64,000 nucleotides of DNA from Sphingomonas cannabina (GTDB lineage: Bacteria > Pseudomonadota > Alphaproteobacteria > Sphingomonadales > Sphingomonadaceae). Position 1 is the first letter of the stretch. Every line of letters begins with the position of its first letter. The DNA lies in NCBI RefSeq assembly GCF_021391395.1, contig NZ_CP090059.1, forward strand, positions 1,349,001 through 1,413,000. Direction: 5' to 3'. Below are positions 45,063-52,870 of the stretch, piece by piece. Under the pieces are notes generated by a model. It searched no databases. It saw only the letters and a list, made by a program, of their open reading frames with translations, and had not been told where the DNA came from. A program made the position numbers and the translations under genes.

Positions 45063-45881
45063 CTAGCGCACCACGGGAATGGCGCTGACGACAATGTCTT
45101 TGGTGCGGCGCTCGATCGACCAGAGGCTGCGCGGCACCGAACGGTCCCAGGCGAAAGCCTGGCCGTCGGTAGGCAGCGGGACGGTCGCGACATGCTCGAG
45201 CACCGTGCCCGCTTCCGGCAGGCGCACCGCGTAAAGCTCCGGTCGGTCGTGGCCGGTCACATAGAGCAGCCCGTCGTCCCCCCACGAGCCGCCCGAGCAG
45301 CTCATCGGCGCGAAGCGGGCGAGGATCGCATCGGGGAAATGCCAGGATTGCAGCGGGCGGAACTGCTCGTCCAGGCGCATGAGCAGAGTCCAGCGATTGT
45401 CGCGTCCAGGCTCCCCGCCGCGGCTTTCCGGATAGTTGGCGAACATCGCGAACCAGTCCCGCCCGCGCCGCTCGATCCAGGTCAGCGAGCCGGGATAGGG
45501 CGGCAACGCGATGCTGCGCTCGTGGCGGAGCGTCGCGGTGTCGAAGATCTCGACCGCGCTCGCCATCGGTATGTTCGGATGGTTGGAGGCGGCGCAGACG
45601 AGCTCCTTCCCGTCGACCACGCAGGAGTTCATATGCGGATAGAGCCGCTTGTCGCCTTCCCATGCGGCGACACGCTTGCCGGTGCGCTTGTCGTACTTGC
45701 CGATGCGGTTGTTGCTGATCGCGTAGAAATGGTCGGCGTCCACCGCCACGCCCTGCCGCGCCTCCTCCGCCGTCCAGCGGGCGATCGCCTTGGCCGGAGC
45801 GAGCAGGGGGGCGGGCGCCGCCGCATCCTGCGCGGGGGCGGGAGCGGCAATCAAGGCCAACAGGACAAGCAGCCCGCGCAT
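45063..45881 (-). CDS. Secreted protein of unknown function, possibly beta-propeller
   Basis: A 272-residue protein starting MRGLLVLLALIAAPAPAQ, a signal peptide; its ATG overlaps the stop of TonB receptor 3 by one base. The mature part has repeated short strands with WxxxxxxxGVAVDADHFYAISN, RTGKRVAAWEGD, DTATLRHERSIALPPYPGSLTW and DDGLLYVTGHDRPELYAVRLP, each like one blade of a propeller (SMP-30/WD type). No catalytic residues could be named. Co-translation with a carbohydrate-type receptor suggests a role in handling the same substrate. Confidence 0.6.
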   Translation of the reverse strand: MRGLLVLLALIAAPAPAQDAAAPAPLLAPAKAIARWTAEEARQGVAVDADHFYAISNNRIGKYDKRTGKRVAAWEGDKRLYPHMNSCVVDGKELVCAASNHPNIPMASAVEIFDTATLRHERSIALPPYPGSLTWIERRGRDWFAMFANYPESRGGEPGRDNRWTLLMRLDEQFRPLQSWHFPDAILARFAPMSCSGGSWGDDGLLYVTGHDRPELYAVRLPEAGTVLEHVATVPLPTDGQAFAWDRSVPRSLWSIERRTKDIVVSAIPVVR

Positions 45882-48484
45882 CAGAACTTGGCCGATACAC
45901 CCGCGTAGAAAGTGCGGCCATAACGCTCGTTCTGGATCACCCAATCCCGATTGCCCGCCTGGTACTGGCGGGTCGGTTCGTCGGTCAGGTTCTGCGCCTC
46001 GACGAACAGCCGCACGTCACGGAGCAGCGCGAAGCTCGCTTTGGCGTCGAGCCGGCGCAGGTCGTCGTTATACTGGTCGTTGTACCAGACGTCGCCCGCC
46101 GAGAGCAGCGCCTTGCCGGTGTTGTGATAGGCGATCGAGGCTTCCACGGCGCCCTTCTGGTAGAAAAGCTCGGCGCCGTAGAGATATTTCGACTGGCTGG
46201 GGAAGGTCGAGCTGCGGCCATCGGGCAGCGTCAGCGTCGAATCGGTGAGCGTGCCGTTGAGCTGGATGCCGAGACCGGAGAGCAGGCCGGGCAGGAAGGT
46301 GAACTGCTGCTGATACTGCGCCTCGATGCCGATGATGTCGCCCTTCTCGGCGTTGAACGGCTGCGAGATCTCCAGCGTCGGATAGAAGACGCCGTTGAAC
46401 GTCGTGTCGCGCAGCACCGTGGTCCGGCTGAAGATCGGGTTGCGGATGAATTTGGCGAACACGCCGACGCTGAGGATGCCGCCGGGCGCGAAATACCATT
46501 CCGCCGTCGCATCGAGATTGTCGGCGCGATAGGGCTTTAGATCGGGATTGCCGAGCGACACCGAACCCTCGACCGTGTCGATCGACCCGCCCGGCGACAG
46601 CGTGCTGTACTCGGGGCGGCCGAGGCTCTTCGAATAGGCGAGGCGGAAGATCGTATCGCGCGACGGCGCGATCTTGACGAGCAGCGAGGGCAGCCAGTCG
46701 TCATAGCTGTTGCGGCGCGAGGCCGGGACGATCGTGGCGCCGTCCTCGAGCTGATAGCCGGTGATGTCGAGCCTGGTATGCTCGTAGCGCAACCCCGGCG
46801 TGACCGTCACTGCGCCCAGCCTGATGTTCGCCATCGCATAGGCCGCGGCGACGTCCTCGGTCAGGCTGAAGTCGGCCAGCGTATCGTTGGCGAGCGTCGC
46901 CACGGGATCGATCGGCATCAGCGCATCGCCGAGATGCTGGTCGGTGAAGCCCTGGAGCGCACCGATGTCGAACACCGGGCCGTTGGAATAGCACTGATCG
47001 GTGTCCTGGCTGTTGGGGTAGACGCAGATCGCCGGCGCATCGAGGCCATATTGGCCGAGCGTCCAACGGTTCGCCGCCGAGCCCCGCACATAGGTGGGGT
47101 TGTTCTGGTCGAAGTCGCGGTCGGTGCCGCGATACTTGGCGCCGAACTTCAGGAAGCTGCCCTCGCCGAGGTCATAGGTCGCATCCAGCTTGCCCTGCCA
47201 GATTTTCTCGGTGTTGAGCTGGTGCGAATAGGTGTACTGGCGGAACTGCATCTGGTCCGCGCGGCACTCGGTCCGCGGCCCCGCCGTGTAGATCTTGTCC
47301 GAGAAGTCGAAATCGACCGTGCCGGGGTTGCACCGGAACTGCCAGATCGGGAACTGGTCGAGCGTCTCGTTGCGGCTGTAGGCGCCCTCGTAATCGAACC
47401 GCAGCCTGCCGAGATCGGTCGAGCCGCCGACCATGCCGGTCGTCAGCCATTTGGCCTTGTAGTCGAGCCGCAGGTCCTCGCGCCGCTCGGGCCCGCTGCC
47501 GGTGATGGTACCGGTGAGACCGTCGGGATTGAGCGTGAAGGCGGGATTGGTGATGCGGTCGCCATTGAGGCCGAGCAGTGCGTTGGTCGCGAAGTCGAGC
47601 CGGTAGCGCGGCCGGACCTCGTCCTCGATGAACTTGGAATAGATGCCGCGGACGTAGAAGCTCTGGCGGTCGCTGGGACGCCAGTCGAATGATCCGGTCG
47701 CGCCGATCCTGCGCCGGTCGAGCGAATATTCGGTGTATTTGATATTGTCGGGAATGCCGCCGCGCGCGGCGCCTGCGACCGGCTTCCAGTTATCGGGATA
47801 GAAGCCCTCGCTCACGAAGTCGCGGTTGGAATAGCTCGCGCCGAGCACCAGGCCGAACTGCTCGTCGGCGCCGAAGCGGGAGGCGATGCTGAGATCTGCC
47901 TGTACCGGCACCTTCTTGTTGAGCTCCTGATAGCCCGCCTTGGCGCTGGCGGCGACGGTGAAGCGGTCCTTGAAGTCGAAGGCGGTCTGGGTGACCAGGT
48001 TGATCGTGCCGCCGATGCCCTGGCCGTCCATGTCGGCGGTCTTGACCTTGGCGACCTCGACCCGGTTGAGGAGCTGACCGGAGACGATGTCGAGCGGCAG
48101 CGAGCGGGTGGTGCCGTCGGGATTGCCGATCTCGATGCCGTTCAGCGTATAGTTGTTGAGGTTGGAAGGGACGCCGCGGATCGCGACGTAGCGGCCCTCG
48201 CCTTGGTCGTAGGTGACGCCGACGCCGGGGAGATGCTCGACCACCTCGGAGACATTGCGGTCGGGCAGGCGGCCGATCTCGTCGGAGGCAGCGACGTCGA
48301 GCACGCCGATCGCATCGCGCTTGGCCTCGATCGCGCGGCGCTGGCTGGCGCGCTGGCCGGTGACGATGATGTCCGTATCGGCCGGCTGTCCGTCATCAGG
48401 CGCGGTCTGGGCCTGCGCCGCTGCCGCGATCGACAACGCAGCGATCGAGATGCCGAGCTGTGCGGCGAAACGATTCCGGTTCAT
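45881..48484 (-). CDS. TonB-dependent receptor 3, TIGR01782 (Caulobacter/Xanthomonas sugar) type
   Basis: An 867-residue receptor from the ATG at 48484; GTG at 48496 is part of its ribosome region. After a signal peptide and the TonB-box-like DIIVTGQRAS it shows the long plug opening AIEAKRDAIGVLDVAASDEIG, RLPDRNVSEVVEHLPGVGV and ADMDGQGIGGTINLVT, features of the TIGR01782 group often linked to plant oligosaccharide uptake. It ends YAGVSAKF. A beta-galactosidase gene diverges from it, which supports a glycan ligand. Confidence 0.85.
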   Translation of the reverse strand: MNRNRFAAQLGISIAALSIAAAAQAQTAPDDGQPADTDIIVTGQRASQRRAIEAKRDAIGVLDVAASDEIGRLPDRNVSEVVEHLPGVGVTYDQGEGRYVAIRGVPSNLNNYTLNGIEIGNPDGTTRSLPLDIVSGQLLNRVEVAKVKTADMDGQGIGGTINLVTQTAFDFKDRFTVAASAKAGYQELNKKVPVQADLSIASRFGADEQFGLVLGASYSNRDFVSEGFYPDNWKPVAGAARGGIPDNIKYTEYSLDRRRIGATGSFDWRPSDRQSFYVRGIYSKFIEDEVRPRYRLDFATNALLGLNGDRITNPAFTLNPDGLTGTITGSGPERREDLRLDYKAKWLTTGMVGGSTDLGRLRFDYEGAYSRNETLDQFPIWQFRCNPGTVDFDFSDKIYTAGPRTECRADQMQFRQYTYSHQLNTEKIWQGKLDATYDLGEGSFLKFGAKYRGTDRDFDQNNPTYVRGSAANRWTLGQYGLDAPAICVYPNSQDTDQCYSNGPVFDIGALQGFTDQHLGDALMPIDPVATLANDTLADFSLTEDVAAAYAMANIRLGAVTVTPGLRYEHTRLDITGYQLEDGATIVPASRRNSYDDWLPSLLVKIAPSRDTIFRLAYSKSLGRPEYSTLSPGGSIDTVEGSVSLGNPDLKPYRADNLDATAEWYFAPGGILSVGVFAKFIRNPIFSRTTVLRDTTFNGVFYPTLEISQPFNAEKGDIIGIEAQYQQQFTFLPGLLSGLGIQLNGTLTDSTLTLPDGRSSTFPSQSKYLYGAELFYQKGAVEASIAYHNTGKALLSAGDVWYNDQYNDDLRRLDAKASFALLRDVRLFVEAQNLTDEPTRQYQAGNRDWVIQNERYGRTFYAGVSAKF

Positions 48485-48928
48485 GATGGTCCCCACGCGA
48501 AGGTGTTCGATCGGCGGGTCGGCCGCACTCTGTCGAGTGGCCTTTGTGAGTCCATTGTGACGCGCCGGTGACGGACCGGATTCCAGTTGCCGGCCTTGCC
48601 GCTCGGGCAGTCCCCGGATCCGGGTTCATCGCCTTGCCGCGAAGCGTCGGCGAAAGACGACGAGATCGGCGCGGCTGGCCGAGCGTGTCGCGAAGATGGG
48701 CGTCGGCGCCTCCGGGCTAGGCGTCGACCACACGGAACACGGCCTCGATATAGCTGGTGGTCGACGCCCGTGAACGCCTGCAGCACCGGGGTCGGCAATT
48801 GCTTCCCCGCTCGATGCCCAGTCCGGCATTGACATCATTTCACCAGCCGATAGCGTTGGTAGCGCTATCATAAACCGGTCGCGTGGCCTGCAGGGTCGCC
48901 GCGGTCCACATTACGGAGAGGTCGATCG
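48485..48928. other. Divergent intergenic region of TonB receptor 3 and the GH2 gene
   Basis: About 444 bp holding the promoters of two divergent genes. The only clear element is the operator-like palindrome at 48857-48870. No gene was found; frames through it have no features. Confidence 0.55.
48857..48870. promoter_or_regulatory. LacI-family operator-like palindrome
   Basis: TGGTAGCGCTATCA is a 14-bp palindrome with one mismatched pair, centred on the CG step typical for LacI/GalR-type operators. It lies 59 bp before the GH2 start and would repress it without inducer. No LacI-type gene is in the window. Confidence 0.5.
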
Positions 48929-51667
48929 TTGCGCGCAGCCTCGTTGAATTCCAATTCTAAACGGAACCCGCTGCGCCGTGCCGCGATCTGGGTGCGGGCG
49001 GCTCTGCTGCTTGCCGTATTTCCTCTCGCCGCTGCGGCACAACCCGTCCGTTCCGACACGGCGCCGCGTGAGCGCATCTCGATCGACGCCGGCTGGCGCT
49101 TCACCAAGGGCGATCCGGCGGATGCGCCCGCGGTCCTGCTCTACGACATCCGCCCCGAGCTCAAGACCAGCGAGGATGGCAAGGCCGCCGACGCGCGGCC
49201 ACAGGAGGCCGAGCAGCTCGCCGCCGACCGCCCGGTGCTCAAGCGCTGGATCCTGCCGACCGGCAATGCCTTCCTCCGCAACCGTGCGCCCTATGTTCGC
49301 CCGACCGGTGAGCCGGTGGAGGGGCTTTCCTATCTTCAGGCCGGCTTCGACGACAGCGGCTGGCGCAAGGTCGACCTGCCGCACGACTGGGCGATCGAAG
49401 GGCCGTTCCTCACCGAGGGTCCCTATGGCGGCATGGGCCGGCTGCCGAGCTGGGGCATCGGCTGGTACCGCAGGAAGCTCGACATTCCGGCGAGCGATCG
49501 CGGCAAGTCGATCTTCCTCGATGTCGATGGCGCGATGTCCTACGCCGCGGTCTGGCTCAACGGCCACCTCGTCGGCGGCTGGCCCTATGGCTACAACGGC
49601 TGGCGCGTCGACCTCACCCCCTATGTCGTGCCCGGCGGCGTCAACCAGCTCGCGATCCGGCTCGACAATCCGCCCGAGTCCGCACGCTGGTATCCCGGCG
49701 GCGGCCTCTACCGGAGCGTGTGGCTGACCAGGACGAACCCGGTTCATGTCGGCCAGTGGGGCAGCGTCGTGACGACGCCGGAGGTCTCGAAGCAATCGGC
49801 AACCATCGACCTCCAGCTCGCGATCGACAATGATTCCGCCGCTGAAACGCCGGTCGAGGTGGCGACCGCGATCTACGCCCTCGATGCCGCCGGCAGCCGC
49901 ACCGGCCGCGCCGTCGCCGCGATCGCGCCGCAGCGCGCGCTGGTGCCGGCTCGTAGCAGCGCAACGCTCAAGGGCACGACCACGCTCGCCAATCCCCGCC
50001 TCTGGGGTCCGCCGCCCACGCAGCAGCCGAACCGCTACGTCGCCGTCACCACCCTCCGGCAGGGCGGCAAAGTCGTCGATCGCTACGAGACGCGCTTCGG
50101 CATCCGCTCGATCCGCCTCGATCCCGACAAGGGCGTGATCGTCAACGGCGAGCGCATCCCGCTGCACGGCGTCAACAACCACCACGACCTCGGCGCGCTC
50201 GGCGCCGCCTTCAACGTCCGCGCCGCGGAGCGCCAGCTCGAGATCCTGCGCGACATGGGCACCAATGCGATCCGCATGAGCCACAATCCCCCGGCGCCCG
50301 AGTTGCTCGAGCTCGCTGACCGGATGGGTTTCCTGGTGATCGACGAGGTGTTCGATTCCTGGAAGCAGAAGAAGACGCCGCTCGACTTCCACCTGATCTT
50401 CCCCGACTGGCACGAGCAGGACTTGCGCGCGATGTTGCGGCGCGACCGCAACCATCCCTCGGTGTTCCTGTGGAGCATCGGCAACGAAGTCGGCGAGCAA
50501 TATACCGGCGAGGAAGGCGCGGCGGTCGCGCGCGAGCTGGTGGGGATCGTGCGCGAGGAGGACGCGACCCGTCCGACCATGACCGCGATGAACTGGGCGA
50601 AGGCGGACATGCCGCTGCCCGCCACGGTCGACGTGATCGCGCTCAATTATCAGGGCGCCGGCATCCGCAGCCTGCCCGGCCAGTTCCCCGCCTTCCGCGC
50701 GCGCTTCCCGGACAAGGTGATCTTCAGCAGCGAGAGCGCCTCCGCGCTCAGCAGCCGCGGGGAGTATCAGTTCCCGGTGCCCGGTACGATCAGCGGCCCG
50801 GTGCGGCCCGGCGTCGGCGGCGATCCTGCGACCAGGCAGGTCAGCGCCTATGAGCTGTTCGCCTCCGACTTCGGCTCCTCGGCCGATCGTTCCTTCGCGG
50901 CGGACGATCAGGCGCCCTATGTCGCGGGCGAGTTCGTGTGGAGCGGCTTCGACTATCTCGGCGAGCCGACGCCCTATTATGCCGCGCGCAGTTCCTATTC
51001 GGGGATCATCGATCTCGCCGGCTTCCCCAAGGACCGATTCTACCTTTACCAGGCGCGCTGGCGGCCCGACCTGCCGATGGCGCACATCCTGCCGCACTGG
51101 ACCTGGCCGGGCCGCGAAGGCCAGGTGACGCCGGTGCACGTCATCTCCTCCGCCGACGAGGCCGAGCTGTTCGTCAACGGCAAGTCGCAAGGCCGCAAGA
51201 AGCGCGCGCCGTTCGAGTATCGCTTCCGCTGGGACTATGTGACCTATGAGCCGGGCGAACTGCGCGTCGTCACCTGGAAGAACGGCAAGGAATGGGCGAC
51301 CGCGCAGATGAAGACCGCCGGCGCCCCGGCGAGGCTCGACGCCAGGGCCGATCGTGCCACCATCCGCGCCGACGGCCGTGACCTGTCCTTCGTCACGGTG
51401 CGCATCGCCGACAAGGACGGGCTGACCGCGCCCCGCGCCGGTAACCGGCTGCGCTTCACGATCGAAGGGCCGGGTGAGATCGTCGCCACCGACAACGGCG
51501 ACCCCACCAGCTTCGAGCCCTTCCAGTCGCACGAACGCAACGCCTTCAACGGCCTCGCGCTGGCGATCGTCCGCGCCAGGCCGGGCGAAGCGGGCCGCAT
51601 CGTCCTCCATGTCGCCGCCGATGGTCTTGAAGGCGCGACGGTTCCGATCCGCAGCGAGACGCGCTAG
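48929..51667 (+). CDS. Glycoside hydrolase family 2 beta-galactosidase, secreted
   Basis: A 912-residue protein from TTG at 48929 with GGAGAGG 7 bp upstream. A signal peptide (LLLAVFPLAAAAQP) sends it to the periplasm. The order is a sugar-binding jelly roll (DLPHDWAIEGPF, GIGWYRRKLDIP, NGHLVGGWPYGYNGW), an immunoglobulin-like domain, then the TIM barrel (GVNNHHDLGALGAAFN, NAIRMSHNPPAPELLELADRMG). The acid/base is Glu520 in WSIGNEVGEQ and the nucleophile is Glu602 in FSSESAS. A C-terminal DUF4982-like part follows. It releases beta-linked sugars; galactose is the likeliest, but exact specificity is open. Confidence 0.88.
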   Translation: MRAASLNSNSKRNPLRRAAIWVRAALLLAVFPLAAAAQPVRSDTAPRERISIDAGWRFTKGDPADAPAVLLYDIRPELKTSEDGKAADARPQEAEQLAADRPVLKRWILPTGNAFLRNRAPYVRPTGEPVEGLSYLQAGFDDSGWRKVDLPHDWAIEGPFLTEGPYGGMGRLPSWGIGWYRRKLDIPASDRGKSIFLDVDGAMSYAAVWLNGHLVGGWPYGYNGWRVDLTPYVVPGGVNQLAIRLDNPPESARWYPGGGLYRSVWLTRTNPVHVGQWGSVVTTPEVSKQSATIDLQLAIDNDSAAETPVEVATAIYALDAAGSRTGRAVAAIAPQRALVPARSSATLKGTTTLANPRLWGPPPTQQPNRYVAVTTLRQGGKVVDRYETRFGIRSIRLDPDKGVIVNGERIPLHGVNNHHDLGALGAAFNVRAAERQLEILRDMGTNAIRMSHNPPAPELLELADRMGFLVIDEVFDSWKQKKTPLDFHLIFPDWHEQDLRAMLRRDRNHPSVFLWSIGNEVGEQYTGEEGAAVARELVGIVREEDATRPTMTAMNWAKADMPLPATVDVIALNYQGAGIRSLPGQFPAFRARFPDKVIFSSESASALSSRGEYQFPVPGTISGPVRPGVGGDPATRQVSAYELFASDFGSSADRSFAADDQAPYVAGEFVWSGFDYLGEPTPYYAARSSYSGIIDLAGFPKDRFYLYQARWRPDLPMAHILPHWTWPGREGQVTPVHVISSADEAELFVNGKSQGRKKRAPFEYRFRWDYVTYEPGELRVVTWKNGKEWATAQMKTAGAPARLDARADRATIRADGRDLSFVTVRIADKDGLTAPRAGNRLRFTIEGPGEIVATDNGDPTSFEPFQSHERNAFNGLALAIVRARPGEAGRIVLHVAADGLEGATVPIRSETR

Positions 51668-51698
51668 ACTCTGTTCTGTTTAGATCGAAGCAGTGTCT

Positions 51699-51775
51699 GT
51701 GCTCCTGCGAAGGCAGGAGCCGTGGCCGCAAGCGACACGGCCTGTGATCCAGGGCTCCTGCCTTCGCAGGAGCAC
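51699..51775. repeat. Perfect 23-bp inverted repeat after the GH2 gene
   Basis: Arms 51699-51721 and 51753-51775 are exact reverse complements; each contains the inner palindrome CTCCTGCGAAGGCAGGAG. It belongs to the same class as the 17919 element and lies between convergent genes, where it can end transcription from both sides. Confidence 0.75.
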
Positions 51776-51786
51776 ATCGTTTCAAC

Positions 51787-52233
51787 TTAAAGCGGACGGA
51801 CTCTAGCCGACCTCGCCTCCCGCGGCTGCCCGAAGGCGATCAGCGCCTCGATCTCGCCGATCACCAAAGCGGGGTGATAGGGCTTGGGCAGGACCGACAC
51901 CTGGCGGCGCAGCTCGGGATCGAGGTCGTCCGTCTGCACGTCGCCGGAGGTCAGCAGGATCGGCAGGTCGGGGCGATGCGAGAGCACCCATCCGGCGAGG
52001 GCGATGCCGTCGCGCTCCCCCGGCATCCTGACGTCGGAGAACACGCAGTCGATCGGCCGGTCGCCTGCAAGGATCAGCAGCGCCTCGTCGCCGCTCCCCG
52101 CCTCCATCACCATGAAGCCGTTCGCACGCAGGGCGGCGGCGGTCGACAGGCGGATACGCGCATCGTCCTCGACCACCAGGATGGTCCCGCCCGAGGGTCG
52201 CAAGGTGCGAGGATGGGAAAAGGAAAGGTCCAT
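51787..52233 (-). CDS. Single-domain response regulator
   Basis: A 148-residue receiver from the ATG at 52233 (a GTG at 52251 is also possible; neither has a strong ribosome site). ILVVEDDARIRLS supplies the acidic pocket, Asp67 in CVFSDVRMPG accepts phosphate, LLTSGD is the switch segment and Lys117 lies in VLPKPY. There is no output domain. The sequence style is that of receivers of the FixJ-like or kinase-linked group. It stands alone, so its kinase is not obvious. Confidence 0.83.
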   Translation of the reverse strand: MDLSFSHPRTLRPSGGTILVVEDDARIRLSTAAALRANGFMVMEAGSGDEALLILAGDRPIDCVFSDVRMPGERDGIALAGWVLSHRPDLPILLTSGDVQTDDLDPELRRQVSVLPKPYHPALVIGEIEALIAFGQPREARSARVRPL

Positions 52234-52378
52234 GGTGCGCTCGTTTCGCACCCGTATCGCGAGCGGCGGTTAGACGTGAGTAAACACTTGTAACGACGCG
52301 CGATTGTCTTTTCTGCAACCTGTCAAACCACGCGTCTGTTGAGAATTGCCTACGATCTCGTCTAATGAAGGCGAGGAA

Positions 52379-52870
52379 ATGGGGGCGGGTGTGCGTATAG
52401 AAATACTTCCGGTCGTGATCGTCCTCGTCTCGCTCGGTGCATGCGCGCCGGCCATCGACCGCGGCATCGCGCTGGCGCCGGCATCGTTGCCCGATCGGAC
52501 CTATGTCATGGCGGAAGCGCCGCAGCCGACGGATGCGTCGCTCCTCGAAGCGCGCCAGGCGGTGGCGAAGGCGCTTGCCGACCAGGGATTCCGCGAAGCA
52601 TCGGACGCCCGCTACCGGCTCGACGTCGGCTATGCGGCCGCCCCGGTCGCGCTGCGCTATTCGACCGCCGACGAGCCGGCCGGCCGCCGCGATCCGGGGC
52701 TCGCCGGCATCGCCTTCTGCCGGAGGCAGCGATATGTCCTGTCCGTCGCGCTCATCGAGCGGAAGAGCGGGCGGGTGGCCTATCGCGACAGCGTGTCGGG
52801 CCGCCGCTGCGCCGGCGCGGCCGCCAGGCTGGTCGAGCCGCTGACCCATGCGGCGCTCGGCGGCCGCTGA
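52379..52870 (+). CDS. Small lipoprotein, DUF4136-like
   Basis: A 163-residue protein with a lipoprotein signal (ILPVVIVLVSLGAC; lipobox LGAC). The mature part has LEARQAVAKALADQGFREASDARYRLDVGYAAAPV, which resembles DUF4136 proteins, periplasmic lipoproteins of unknown role, and two Cys near the end. The start is uncertain: ATG 52379 has GAGGA very close, GTG 52391 has GGGGG upstream. It ends one base before the stop of the opposing kinase gene. Confidence 0.6.
   Translation: MGAGVRIEILPVVIVLVSLGACAPAIDRGIALAPASLPDRTYVMAEAPQPTDASLLEARQAVAKALADQGFREASDARYRLDVGYAAAPVALRYSTADEPAGRRDPGLAGIAFCRRQRYVLSVALIERKSGRVAYRDSVSGRRCAGAAARLVEPLTHAALGGR

Noticed and set aside
44902..45921. 339-codon minus-strand frame overlapping the secreted protein gene
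   Set aside because: The alternative frame at 45063-45881 has a clean signal peptide and couples to the TonB receptor stop; the longer frame is low-complexity.
48911..51610. 899-codon open frame opposite the beta-galactosidase gene
   Set aside because: It is a shadow frame caused by high GC and codon bias; the sense strand has a full GH2 protein with catalytic residues, the antisense product has no domains.
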